Shown here piece after piece: positions 22,814-31,038 of a stretch of DNA of 39,473 nt (the first letter of the stretch is position 1; the number at the start of each line of letters is the position of its first letter). A program made the position numbers and the translations under genes. The stretch lies in NCBI GenBank assembly GCA_964560425.1, contig CAZLLE010000068.1, forward strand, positions 1-39,473, in the 5' to 3' direction. This DNA is from CAZLLE01 sp964560425. Lineage in GTDB: Bacteria; Campylobacterota; Campylobacteria; Campylobacterales; QNZT01. Below the pieces are notes generated by a model. It saw only the letters and a list, made by a program, of their open reading frames with translations, searched no databases and was not told where the DNA came from.

Positions 22814-23474
22814 CATAATCAATAGGATCTTCTACTCCTGCCACATTAAATCCTTTTAACCTCAATCTACAACTATCACAAACACCACATGCCCTACTCT
22901 CATTTTTATAACAACTCCAAGTATATTCAAGAGGTACTCCAAGCCTAATAGACTCTTTTACGATGTCCTCTTTTTTTAGATGAACTAGAGGGGTTTTTAG
23001 TTTTATTGTTGTCTCTGGTTTTGTACCTTCATTGATAGCTGATTCTAGTTTTTGGATAAAACTATCAGTACAATCTGGATATCCACTACTATCCTCTTCA
23101 ACAACACCAATATATATAGCCTCTGCACCCTCTTTTTCTGCTACAGCTCCTGCAATTGATAAAAAGATACCATTTCTAAAAGGAACATAAGTCACAGGAA
23201 CACCCTCTTCTATACCATTTTGAGGTACAGCGATATCACTATCAGTCAAAGCAGAACCACCAATATCACTAATAAAATGTAAATCTAGTTCAATTAATCT
23301 TAAAGAATTCAAGCTTTTTGCAACTTTCCTGAAGGCTTCTAACTCTTTTTGTTCAGTTTTTTGACCATAATTAAAATGTAGTGCAATTACTTCAAATCCA
23401 TCAATTCTATTGCATATATAGGCACTCAACGCACTATCCATGCCACCACTAATAATACATACTGCTCTCTTCAT
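22803..23474 (-). CDS. queC: 7-cyano-7-deazaguanine synthase
   Basis: Converts 7-carboxy-7-deazaguanine to preQ0 with ATP and ammonia, on the path to the tRNA base queuosine. At 223 residues it has the right size. The PP-loop SGGMDS is at 9-14. The C-terminal zinc site uses C188, C196, C199 and C202 (CGVCDSC). FNYGQKT, VPFRNG and YPDCTDSF are conserved substrate-side segments. No other que genes are in the window. The gap upstream contains no preQ1-riboswitch-like element on its own strand that I could recognise. Confidence 0.96.
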   Translation of the reverse strand: MKRAVCIISGGMDSALSAYICNRIDGFEVIALHFNYGQKTEQKELEAFRKVAKSLNSLRLIELDLHFISDIGGSALTDSDIAVPQNGIEEGVPVTYVPFRNGIFLSIAGAVAEKEGAEAIYIGVVEEDSSGYPDCTDSFIQKLESAINEGTKPETTIKLKTPLVHLKKEDIVKESIRLGVPLEYTWSCYKNESRACGVCDSCRLRLKGFNVAGVEDPIDYVLS

Positions 23475-23550
23475 TTTTACCTTTTCTTTTATTTTTCTTT
23501 ATTTAAATAATTAATTTATTTTAAATAGGATAATTTTAGTCTCATTTGTA

Positions 23551-23556
23551 TATAAT
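23551..23556 (+). promoter_or_regulatory. -10 box of a candidate small RNA
   Basis: TATAAT on the plus strand, preceded by TTTGTA. No -35 is recognisable, as is common in this phylum. A transcript would start near 23562-23564, immediately before the first hairpin. Confidence 0.5.
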
Positions 23557-23561
23557 TTCTC

Positions 23562-23657
23562 CATCACCTAGCCAGTGATAAACAAACACCAATAACTTCA
23601 TTATCATAAGAGAGCAATTTTGCCTCCTTTAGCTCTCTTATGGTTTATCAATTTTTT
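23562..23657 (+). ncRNA. candidate small RNA with anti-Shine-Dalgarno loop
   Basis: A roughly 96-nt transcript can be drawn from a TATAAT box to a U6 tract. The 3' part is a strong hairpin CATAAGAGAGC / GCTCTCTTATG (23605-23615 with 23632-23642, 11 bp) whose 16-nt loop contains CCTCCTTT, the same sequence as the anti-Shine-Dalgarno end of 16S rRNA. An outer stem TGATAAAC / GTTTATCA (23576-23583 with 23643-23650) runs straight into ATTTTTT. A competing 5' hairpin ATCAC / GTGAT (23563-23567 with 23575-23579) shares bases with the outer stem. There is no ORF. C/U-rich loops are used by RepG of Helicobacter pylori to bind mRNAs; the analogy is mine. Confidence 0.5.
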
Positions 23658-23841
23658 CTCTCAATATTTTAGCTTTTTCATCTTTAATACAATTTTCAAC
23701 CTAACTCTAAAATACCCTATTTATGTTTAATAAAGTAACATCATTGGACAAAAAAATTATATTTTAGTAAAAAAAATTAAACTTATTTGGAAAAAAGTAA
23801 AAATTTATATAGACTAACTAGAGTTAATAAGGAGATCTATA

Positions 23842-24780
23842 ATGAAAGCAAATATTATAATCACAAGTATACTTTTAAGTAGTCTAGTAAATCTTTACGC
23901 CCAAGATTATGAAGTCTCAACAAATATAGGATACGACACAACACAACAAAGTTCTCCACTAGATCATAGTTATAGCTATGGAATTCGTGCGAGTAAGTAT
24001 CTAAACAAAAATAACGCTATTGGTATAATATATAACTACATGGATAAAGTAGGAGATAAAAATAGCTCAAAAGAGAGCAATATCCATCGAGCTTCACTTA
24101 ATATCACACATGACTTTCAAACTAAAAATAAAAAGCTAAAACCTTATATTTTCGCAGGTGTAGGATATGAGTATATAGATGAAGAGCATAATGAGGTATT
24201 ATCACAACCATTTGTGGATTATGGAGTGGGTATAAAATATCAGATAAATGACTCTTTTAATATAAGTGCAGATATGCAAGCAATCCATAAACTAGATAGT
24301 TCAGATATAGATCTATTAAGCTCTATAGGAGTTGGTATGATATTTGGACAAAGTGAGAGAAAAAAACCAAAACAACCTTCAAAAGTAGCAAAACTTCCAA
24401 CACTTAAGCCAAAAGTTGAAAAAAAGATAGAAGCCCAAAAACCTCACAATAGAAGAATTACAATAATAAAAAGAGTTGTCCATGAGACTAAACCAGCAGT
24501 CTGTATATATCCAAAAAATAAACCTACACCATCATATAGAGGTAAATATTATGTACAGCTAATGACTGTTTTCAAAACAGACTTGGAATCTACTAGATTA
24601 CCAATTTTTAGAGAGCTCAAAGAGAGAGATTATCACTATAAAATAAGATACCCAATAACAAATGGAAAAACTTCATCTACTCTAGTAGTAGGTCCATATC
24701 AAACAAGAGATGAGGCAAAATTTTATTTGGCTGATCTAAAATCTCTTAAAAAAGATGCTTATATTATCAAGCTTAAATAG
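23842..24780 (+). CDS. outer-membrane beta-barrel protein with C-terminal SPOR domain
   Basis: A 312-residue exported protein. A signal peptide ends near A20/Q21 (LVNLYA-QD). Residues 21-170 look like an eight-stranded OmpA-type barrel: alternating strands such as SYSYGIRASKYL, NAIGIIYNYMD and KPYIFAGVGYEYID, ending at GVGMIFG. A Lys/Pro-rich linker (171-232) is followed by a SPOR domain (234-311: GKYYVQLMTVF to VGPYQTRDEAKFYLADL). SPOR domains bind glycan strands stripped of stem peptides at division septa. The pairing suggests a link between the outer membrane and septal peptidoglycan. RBS AAGGAG is 7 nt before the ATG. Confidence 0.8.
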   Translation: MKANIIITSILLSSLVNLYAQDYEVSTNIGYDTTQQSSPLDHSYSYGIRASKYLNKNNAIGIIYNYMDKVGDKNSSKESNIHRASLNITHDFQTKNKKLKPYIFAGVGYEYIDEEHNEVLSQPFVDYGVGIKYQINDSFNISADMQAIHKLDSSDIDLLSSIGVGMIFGQSERKKPKQPSKVAKLPTLKPKVEKKIEAQKPHNRRITIIKRVVHETKPAVCIYPKNKPTPSYRGKYYVQLMTVFKTDLESTRLPIFRELKERDYHYKIRYPITNGKTSSTLVVGPYQTRDEAKFYLADLKSLKKDAYIIKLK

Positions 24781-24798
24781 GGTACATACTACCCTATT
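24776..24798 (+). terminator. hairpin overlapping the stop of the SPOR gene
   Basis: AATAGGGTA-catac-TACCCTATT, a 9-bp stem that includes the TAG stop codon. It is followed by a weak U-rich stretch and, at 24808-24823, by a second small TAGATAA/TTATCTA hairpin and CTTTTAT. Partial termination before flgA is plausible. Confidence 0.5.
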
Positions 24799-24846
24799 AA
24801 TCTATTTTAGATAAAATTATCTACTTTTATCACTAAGGCTTTTTAT

Positions 24847-25530
24847 TTGTACTCTTTTATCAAAATTATCTTTATTTTCCTATTACCATATATAGCTCAA
24901 GCAACACCAATACCAACAAAAAATATAGAAAAAGTTATTCATGATAGCTATACAAAAAAGTATCCAACAATAGAGATTGAATCTATTAGAGTAAAACAGA
25001 TAGGCAAAACACCAAGAAACTTTGACACATTCAAAGAGCAAGAGATAGTGTTACCCAAACCTGCACTCAAAAGAGATAAATCAACTATCTCTGTATTATA
25101 TAGCACTCCCAAAAAAGATAAAAAGATCTACTTTAAATATCAAATAAAAGCGAAAATATCAATATACAAAGCCACAAATTTAATACCAAGAGAGACCCCT
25201 CTAACACTAGAAAATTTACATCTTGAAAAAATACCATTTACAAATATAATATCCCAACCCATAGGCAAAGATGATCTAAATAGATATTCTGCAAAAAGAA
25301 CTATCAAAAAAAATAGAATCATAACTATATTAGATATAAAAAAATCGCTAGATATTATTAAAAATCAACATGTAAATGCCACAATAGTTGATGAAGATCT
25401 AAAAATCACATTTCAAGCCAAAGCTCTACAATCAGGTTTTATAGGAGATATCATCAAAATAAAACGAGGCAAAAAGAAAATATTTAGAGCAAAAATAGTC
25501 TCAAAAAATCGTGTAGAGGTAATAGATTGA
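24847..25530 (+). CDS. flgA: flagellar P-ring assembly chaperone FlgA
   Basis: FlgA helps assemble the periplasmic P-ring (FlgI) of the flagellar basal body. The start is a TTG (24847-24849) with AAGG about 8 nt upstream; no in-frame ATG fits. A signal peptide MYSFIKIIFIFLLPYIAQA precedes the mature TPIPT. The C-terminal SAF/ChapFlgA domain is visible: LIPRETPLTLENLHLEKI, then VNATIVDEDLKITFQAKAL, ALQSGFIGDIIKIKR and KIFRAKIVSKNRVEV. At 227 residues it is normal for the family. Its stop overlaps the ubiX start in TTGA. It implies a motile organism. Confidence 0.88.
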   Translation: MYSFIKIIFIFLLPYIAQATPIPTKNIEKVIHDSYTKKYPTIEIESIRVKQIGKTPRNFDTFKEQEIVLPKPALKRDKSTISVLYSTPKKDKKIYFKYQIKAKISIYKATNLIPRETPLTLENLHLEKIPFTNIISQPIGKDDLNRYSAKRTIKKNRIITILDIKKSLDIIKNQHVNATIVDEDLKITFQAKALQSGFIGDIIKIKRGKKKIFRAKIVSKNRVEVID

Positions 25531-26054
25531 GAATTATTATAGCAATCACAGGAGCTAGCGGGGTAACTTTAGCTCAAAGATTTATCCAAAAATTACCAAA
25601 AGAGATTGAAAAACATATAATAATCTCAAAAAATGCTCAAATAGTATTCCAAAAAGAGGAAAATTTAAGCGTTCATGACGATAAAGATATCGCTGCAAAA
25701 GTAGCTTCTGGCTCTTTTAAATGTGATGCTATGATTATCATACCTTGTAGCATGAATACATTGGCAAAAATAGCCTATGGTATCGGGGATAATCTAACGA
25801 CAAGAACAGCAAGTGTCATGATTAAAGAGCAGAGAAAATTAATATTAGCACCAAGAGAGATGCCATTTTCACCAATAGCACTTGAAAACATGCATAAACT
25901 TTCACTTCTAAGAGTAATAATAGCCCCACCAATTTTGGGATATTATAGCAATCCATCATCATTGGAAGATATGGAAGATTTTTTGATTGGAAAATGGTTT
26001 GATCTTATAGGAATAGAGCATAAACTTTTTAAAAGATGGGGGGAACAAAATTGA
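25527..26054 (+). CDS. ubiX: flavin prenyltransferase UbiX
   Basis: Attaches a dimethylallyl unit to FMN to make prenyl-FMN, the cofactor of UbiD-type decarboxylases (in this phylum probably for menaquinone by the futalosine route; inferred). Of 175 residues, ITGASGVTLAQRF (7-19) binds flavin; CDAMIIIPCSMNTLAKIAYG and ILAPREMPFSPIALENM are signature segments. The start is TTG in the 4-nt overlap TTGA with the flgA stop. Its own stop overlaps the coaD start the same way. UbiD itself is not in the window. Confidence 0.93.
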   Translation: MRIIIAITGASGVTLAQRFIQKLPKEIEKHIIISKNAQIVFQKEENLSVHDDKDIAAKVASGSFKCDAMIIIPCSMNTLAKIAYGIGDNLTTRTASVMIKEQRKLILAPREMPFSPIALENMHKLSLLRVIIAPPILGYYSNPSSLEDMEDFLIGKWFDLIGIEHKLFKRWGEQN

Positions 26055-26539
26055 AAACAAGAGTCTTATATCCAGGAACATTTGACCCAATTACAAACGG
26101 TCATGTAGATATTATTCAAAGAGCAAGTGAGATGTTTGATGAAGTAGTTGTTGCACTAGCTGTATCTCAAGAGAAAAAGCCAATGTTTGATATCAAAAAA
26201 AGAGCAATTATGGCAAAAATTGCAACTGAACATATTCCAAATGTAGAGATTACAACATTTGATAATTTATTAATAGATTTTGCAAAAAAAGCCAATAGCA
26301 ATATAATAATAAGAGGACTTCGAGCTGTAAGTGATTTTGAGTATGAACTTCAAATGAGCTATGCAAACTCATCACTAGACCCCAATATAGAGACAATATT
26401 TCTAATGCCCAGCCTAAAACATGCATTTATAAGCTCATCAGTAGTTAGAGCAATTTTAAAACACGATGGAGATGTATCACATCTAGTATCCAAAGACATT
26501 TTACCACTTTTGGGAGATATAGATGTATTTGATAGTTGA
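26051..26539 (+). CDS. coaD: phosphopantetheine adenylyltransferase
   Basis: Penultimate step of CoA synthesis (4'-phosphopantetheine + ATP to dephospho-CoA). The start is chosen at TTG 26051-26053: it gives MKTRVLYPGTFDPITNGH, which matches the family, and has GGGGGGA 6 nt upstream. The ATG at 26036 would add five residues and put the RBS inside the gene. TNGH (15-18) is the nucleotidyltransferase motif. IIRGLRAVSDFEYE and ISSSVVR follow. The product has 162 residues. TTGA overlap with ubiX; tmk starts inside its end. Confidence 0.95.
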   Translation: MKTRVLYPGTFDPITNGHVDIIQRASEMFDEVVVALAVSQEKKPMFDIKKRAIMAKIATEHIPNVEITTFDNLLIDFAKKANSNIIIRGLRAVSDFEYELQMSYANSSLDPNIETIFLMPSLKHAFISSSVVRAILKHDGDVSHLVSKDILPLLGDIDVFDS

Positions 26540-27095
26540 AGGAATAGACACATCAGGAAAATCTACGCAAATAGAGCTACTCCAAAAACTATACCCAGAT
26601 GCCATAATCACAAAAGAGCCAGGTGGCACACCAATAGGTCAAAAAATTCGCAAGATGATACTTCATGAGGGAGTAAACAATCATAAAAGCGAACTATTCC
26701 TATTTTTGGCAGATCGAGCAGAACACTACAAAAATATAGTAGAGCCAAATAGAGATAAAATAGTAATAAGCGATAGAGGTTTTATCTCAGGAATAGCTTA
26801 TGCCCTAGCAAATCATGACTATAAAAAAGAGTTTTTATTAGAGTTAAACTCTTTTGCACTAGATGAAAAACTACCCGATATAATAATATTATTAAAGACA
26901 AATGAAAAATTACTCAAAGATAGAATGAGCAGTAAAAAAGAGGATCATATAGAAAAAAGAGGCGTTGAATACCTACTTAATGTACAAACACTCATGATTG
27001 AACTTTTGGAAGATTTAGATATCAACTATAAAATCATTGATGCTTCAAAAACTATAGAAGAGATACAGCAGGAGATTATAGAGTATATTGATTAA
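26523..27095 (+). CDS. tmk: thymidylate kinase
   Basis: Phosphorylates dTMP to dTDP. At 190 residues it has the P-loop EGIDTSGKST (6-15). DRGFISGIAYA stands for the DR(Y/H) substrate-binding region; the usual Tyr/His after DR is Gly here, a mild variation. The LID region RMSSKKEDHIEKRG has basic residues. GGGAG lies 6 nt before the ATG at 26523, which favours it over a TTG two codons on. The start overlaps coaD by 17 nt. Confidence 0.95.
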   Translation: MYLIVEGIDTSGKSTQIELLQKLYPDAIITKEPGGTPIGQKIRKMILHEGVNNHKSELFLFLADRAEHYKNIVEPNRDKIVISDRGFISGIAYALANHDYKKEFLLELNSFALDEKLPDIIILLKTNEKLLKDRMSSKKEDHIEKRGVEYLLNVQTLMIELLEDLDINYKIIDASKTIEEIQQEIIEYID

Positions 27096-27142
27096 GCAAC
27101 CTTTTATTAAAATGGAGCCAATTTATATAAGGATTTTATTAG

Positions 27143-28348
27143 ATGCTAAAAGCACTCAAAGGAATGAAAGATATCTTACCTCCAGATAGTAGGAAATTTC
27201 GATATTTTATAGATAATACGACTAAAATTGTAGAGAAATATGGCTTCTCATTTAGCCAAACACCAATACTTGAAGAGACTTCACTTTTTAAGAGAAGTGT
27301 TGGAGAGAGTAGCGATATTGTTGGTAAAGAGATGTATCAATTTATTGATAAAGGTGGCAATGATGTATGCCTTAGACCAGAAGGAACTGCGGGAGTAGTT
27401 AGAAGTTTTGTAGAGCATAAACTTGATCGAAAAGGTGGAATAAATAGACTATTCTATTATGGTCCTATGTTTCGATATGAGAGACCTCAGAAAGGGAGAT
27501 TTAGACAATTTCACCAATTTGGAGTTGAGAGTTTTGGAGAGAGTAATCCTCTTGAAGATGTCAATGTTATTGTTATGCTCAAAGAGATTTTGGACTTTTT
27601 CAAGATCAACTATACACTACAACTAAACTCTCTTGGTTGTCCTAATTGTATGCCTCCGTTTAGAGAAAAACTTATTGAAACACTCAATAATATTGATGGC
27701 TTATGTAGTGATTGCTTGAGAAGAAAAGATACAAATCCTATTCGTGTATTTGATTGTAAAAATAAAAATTGTCAAACTCTTCTCAAAGATGCCCCAAGAC
27801 TCAATCAACATCTTTGTAAAAGTTGTCAAGATGATTTTGAAGTAGTTCAAAAGACACTTGATTCTCTAAGTATAGAGTATGAGATTGATCCAAATTTGGT
27901 AAGAGGATTAGATTATTACTCCAAAAGTGCATTTGAGTTTGTGAGTGGTGATTTGGGAGCTCAAAATGCCGTTGCGGGAGGAGGAAGATATGATAAACTT
28001 GTAGAGTTTTTAGATGGTCGTCCTACTCCTGCTGTTGGTTTTGCTATTGGGGTTGAGAGAGTTCTTGATATGATAAATATTGAAGAAGATGAGAGAGAGG
28101 GATACTACTTTGGGGCATTAGTAGCAGAAGCTATTACTCCACTTTTCAAAACAGCCTCAAAACAGAGAGAGAGTTCAAAAGTATTAATAGGCTATGAGGC
28201 AAAAAGTCTAAAAGCACATCTAAAAGCAGCAGATAGAGCAAATGCAAGATATTGTGCAATTATTGGAGAAGATGAGCTAAAAGATAATAAGGTTTGGGTC
28301 AAAGATTTGATTACAAAAGAAGATCATTTTATAGATATAAAGCAGTAA
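27143..28348 (+). CDS. hisS: histidyl-tRNA synthetase
   Basis: Charges tRNA-His. Class II synthetase of 401 residues. Motif 2 is FRYERPQKGRFRQFHQFGVE; the histidine-binding RGLDYYSKSAFEF and AVAGGGRYDKLVE are present; motif 3 is PAVGFAIGVERVLD. A four-cysteine insertion region (CPNC, then CSDC, CKNKNC, CKSC) lies in the middle and may bind zinc, which is common in this lineage. AAGGA lies 9 nt before the ATG. Its stop overlaps speA by 1 nt (TAATG). Confidence 0.97.
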   Translation: MLKALKGMKDILPPDSRKFRYFIDNTTKIVEKYGFSFSQTPILEETSLFKRSVGESSDIVGKEMYQFIDKGGNDVCLRPEGTAGVVRSFVEHKLDRKGGINRLFYYGPMFRYERPQKGRFRQFHQFGVESFGESNPLEDVNVIVMLKEILDFFKINYTLQLNSLGCPNCMPPFREKLIETLNNIDGLCSDCLRRKDTNPIRVFDCKNKNCQTLLKDAPRLNQHLCKSCQDDFEVVQKTLDSLSIEYEIDPNLVRGLDYYSKSAFEFVSGDLGAQNAVAGGGRYDKLVEFLDGRPTPAVGFAIGVERVLDMINIEEDEREGYYFGALVAEAITPLFKTASKQRESSKVLIGYEAKSLKAHLKAADRANARYCAIIGEDELKDNKVWVKDLITKEDHFIDIKQ

Positions 28349-30177
28349 TGAAAAAATATGGTCTTGATATTTGGGCAAACAACAACTTCTGTATAGATAA
28401 AGATAAAATAAGTATAAATTACAGATCAAAACCATCTATTTTAGAGATAGTACAAAATATAAGAAAAAAAGGAAATCGAGGACCTCTAATTCTTCGTTTT
28501 CCTCATCTTATAGAGAAACAGATTGAGACAATATATACTAATTTTCAAAAAGCTTCACAAGAGTTAAACTACAAAGGTAAATTTCAAGCTGTCTTTCCTC
28601 TAAAAGTAAATCAATTTCCAAATTTTATAAAAGCTCTGCTAGAAAAAGGTGCCAAATATAATTATGGATTAGAAGCAGGAAGTAAAGCCGAACTATTGAT
28701 TGCAATGACATATATCAATAAAAATTCTCCTATTTTAGTCAATGGATTTAAAGACAAAGAGATGATTAAACTAGGATTTTTATCTGCACAGTTAGATCAA
28801 GATATCACCCTTACTATTGAGGGGGTAAATGAGCTTCAAACTATTATAGAGATAGCAAAAGAGGAGAGAGGCAAAACTCCTAAAATTGGGCTAAGAATCA
28901 AACTACACAGCTCAGGTATAGGAACTTGGGCAAAAAGTGGAGGAATAAACTCAAAATTTGGGCTAACTTCTACAGAACTTATCCAAGCTATAAAACTTTT
29001 AAAAGAGAATAATCTATTAGAACAATTTACCATGATTCACTTTCATATAGGATCACAAATCACAGATATAGCCCCTCTCAAAAAAGCTCTAAGAGAAGCA
29101 GGAAATATATATGCTGATCTAAGAAAATTAGGAGCATATAATCTAAAAAATATCAATCTAGGGGGAGGCTTGGCAGTAGAATATTCACAAACTGCCAAAA
29201 CTCTCCAAAAAAACTACTCAATAAAAGAGTATGCCAACGATATTATATTTATGATACAAAGCATTGCAAAATCAAAAGAGGTAAAAGAGCCAAATATTAT
29301 TATCGAATCAGGAAGATTTGTAGCAGCAAATCATGCCGTATTAATTGCTCCTGTTTTTGAACTCTTTAGCCAAGAGTATCATGAGAGCTCACTTGAATTA
29401 AAAAAGATAAACCCACCACTTATAGAGGAGCTTCATGAACTTTATCTACATATAAATAAACCTCATGCATTAGAGTACCTACATGACAGTATGGATCATC
29501 TAGACTCTCTACTTACTCTATTTGATTTGGGATATATTGATTTGATTGATCGATCAAATAGTGAAATCTTAACTCATCTAATAATCAAAAAAGCACTATA
29601 TCTTCTAAAAGATGAAGATATTTGGGAGCTTATTAAATTAGAAGAGAATATTCATGAGAAATATTTAATCAACTTCTCTATATTTCAAAGTCTTCCAGAT
29701 TTTTGGGGTCTCAAACAAAGTTTCCCTATCGTACCGCTAAATAAACTAGACCAAAAACCAACAAGAAGTGCCAATATTTGGGATATTACATGTGATAGTG
29801 ATGGTGAGATAAGTTTTGATAGAAAAAATCCTCTTTTTTTACATACAATTGATCTTGAGAATGAAGAGTACTTTTTGGGATTTTTTCTTGTAGGTGCTTA
29901 TCAAGAGGTGCTAGGAATGAAACATAATCTTTTCACCCATCCAACAGAAGCCACTATAGAGATTAATGAAAAATCTTACGAGATATCTAATATTATAGAA
30001 TCATCTTCAATACTTGATATTTTAGACGATTTAGATTATGATATAGAAGAGGTTAAAAATAGTCTCAAAAAAAATATTAATAATATTTTAGATATGCCAG
30101 ATAGAGAGAAAAAAGATATTTTTAAAAGATTAGAACAACTATTAAATGACAATGGCTATCTAAAGACAATTAACTAA
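28348..30177 (+). CDS. speA: biosynthetic arginine decarboxylase
   Basis: PLP enzyme making agmatine from arginine for polyamine synthesis. The start is taken at ATG 28348-28350 (MKKYGLDIW), overlapping the hisS stop in TAATG. An upstream in-frame ATG at 28294 lies inside hisS and adds nothing conserved. The product has 609 residues, alanine-racemase fold III. K86 in FPLKVNQ is the PLP lysine. GLEAGSKAEL, RIKLHSSGIGTWAKSGG, SKFGLT and HFHIGSQ are conserved. NLGGGLAVEY binds the phosphate. No agmatinase or carbamoylputrescine gene is next to it. Confidence 0.95.
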   Translation: MKKYGLDIWANNNFCIDKDKISINYRSKPSILEIVQNIRKKGNRGPLILRFPHLIEKQIETIYTNFQKASQELNYKGKFQAVFPLKVNQFPNFIKALLEKGAKYNYGLEAGSKAELLIAMTYINKNSPILVNGFKDKEMIKLGFLSAQLDQDITLTIEGVNELQTIIEIAKEERGKTPKIGLRIKLHSSGIGTWAKSGGINSKFGLTSTELIQAIKLLKENNLLEQFTMIHFHIGSQITDIAPLKKALREAGNIYADLRKLGAYNLKNINLGGGLAVEYSQTAKTLQKNYSIKEYANDIIFMIQSIAKSKEVKEPNIIIESGRFVAANHAVLIAPVFELFSQEYHESSLELKKINPPLIEELHELYLHINKPHALEYLHDSMDHLDSLLTLFDLGYIDLIDRSNSEILTHLIIKKALYLLKDEDIWELIKLEENIHEKYLINFSIFQSLPDFWGLKQSFPIVPLNKLDQKPTRSANIWDITCDSDGEISFDRKNPLFLHTIDLENEEYFLGFFLVGAYQEVLGMKHNLFTHPTEATIEINEKSYEISNIIESSSILDILDDLDYDIEEVKNSLKKNINNILDMPDREKKDIFKRLEQLLNDNGYLKTIN

Positions 30178-30191
30178 AGGAATTTATAAAA

Positions 30192-30908
30192 ATGGGAAAA
30201 TGCTCACTATATAAAATAATAAAAGAGGATCTTGCAACTCCATGGAAAAATGATCCTGCAATCACCTCAAAAATAGAACTCATTACAAACTATCCAGGAG
30301 TTTGGGCATTAATAAATTATCGTATTGCAAATAGACTTTATCAAAAAAACTGGAAAATCTTGGCAAGAGTAATCATGGGAGTTTCTCAAGTAATTACCAA
30401 TATTGATATTCATCCAGGATGCACAATAGGCAAAAGAGTTTTTATAGATCATGGCTTTGGAGTAGTAATCGGTGAAACTGCAATCATAGAAGATGAAGTA
30501 TTAATCTATCAAGGTGTCACACTTGGGGGTGTTAGCCTAGATAGAGATGTCAAAAGACACCCAACAATCAAAAGAGGAGCTGTAATTGGTGGAGGAGCAA
30601 AAGTCCTTGGAAATATAGAGATAGGAGAAAATGCAAGAGTTGGAGCCAATTCAGTAGTAGTCAAAGATGTACCAGCAGATTCAACAGCTGTAGGAATCCC
30701 CGCTAGAGTTATTACAAAAGGAAAAGATAGATCACAACTAAGCCACAATAAAATTCCAGATATTAATAAACAACTATTTTTATATCTATCAAAAAGATTG
30801 AGTGTTTTAGAGGATGCTATGTTAAATCATCATGAGAATAGAGTAGAAGAGCAAGATAAAGAACTTGCAAAAGCATATAAAGATTTTATTAATTCAATGA
30901 GTGATTAA
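30192..30908 (+). CDS. cysE: serine O-acetyltransferase
   Basis: Makes O-acetylserine, the entry to cysteine synthesis. The 238-residue protein has a short N-terminal helical part (IKEDLATPWKNDPA) and then left-handed parallel beta-helix hexapeptide repeats from about residue 70 to 175. H87 in FIDHGFGVVIGETA and H123 in RDVKRHPTI are the active-site histidines. The C-terminal tail is longer than the minimal form and helical, ending QDKELAKAYKDFINSMSD. It is 14 nt after speA with AAAGGA as RBS, so it is likely the last gene of the operon. Confidence 0.94.
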   Translation: MGKCSLYKIIKEDLATPWKNDPAITSKIELITNYPGVWALINYRIANRLYQKNWKILARVIMGVSQVITNIDIHPGCTIGKRVFIDHGFGVVIGETAIIEDEVLIYQGVTLGGVSLDRDVKRHPTIKRGAVIGGGAKVLGNIEIGENARVGANSVVVKDVPADSTAVGIPARVITKGKDRSQLSHNKIPDINKQLFLYLSKRLSVLEDAMLNHHENRVEEQDKELAKAYKDFINSMSD

Positions 30909-30971
30909 AAATCCTAAATTATTCTATATTTTTGGGGATAACCAAATAAAATCTAATTTTTTTAATTTTGA

Positions 30972-30977
30972 TATAAT
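30972..30977 (+). promoter_or_regulatory. extended -10 promoter of dnaG
   Basis: TTTTGATATAAT is an extended -10 (TG-n-TATAAT). It gives a leader of about 55 nt to the dnaG ATG that includes the hairpin at 30999-31017. A T8 run just upstream may serve as the AT-rich -35 substitute or end cysE transcription. Confidence 0.6.
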
Positions 30978-30998
30978 ATTTTTTCATGTAAATAGGAA

Positions 30999-31017
30999 GT
31001 GAGTGCTTTAGCCTCAC
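30999..31017 (+). promoter_or_regulatory. hairpin in the dnaG leader
   Basis: GTGAG-(T)-GC-TTTA-GC-CTCAC forms a 7-bp stem with one bulged U and a UUUA tetraloop, about 10 nt before the AAAGGGG ribosome-binding site. No U-run follows. It may tune translation of primase; no known riboswitch class is matched. Confidence 0.4.
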
Positions 31018-31038
31018 CAAATAAAGGGGTTTTCTATA

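Larger units (their letters stand above)
23475..23841. other. gene-free gap between queC and the SPOR protein
   Basis: A 367-nt A/T-rich divergent intergenic region. Its left part must hold the queC promoter (AT-rich, hexamers not certain). The middle holds the candidate small RNA at 23562-23657 on the plus strand. The right part (23665-23841) is very A-rich and should hold the promoter of the SPOR gene. TTGGAC (23744-23749) and TTGGAA (23787-23792) are possible -35 elements, but neither has a good -10 at the right distance. A TAACT/AGTTA dyad lies at 23815-23826. Confidence 0.5.

Noticed and set aside
23475..23660. preQ1 riboswitch upstream of queC
   Set aside because: The clear hairpin and U-run are oriented away from queC, and the sequence does not show the preQ1-I or preQ1-II consensus.
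28294..28347. Longer speA starting at 28294 within hisS
   Set aside because: The extension overlaps conserved hisS codons and has no family similarity; the TAATG junction start gives the expected N-terminus.
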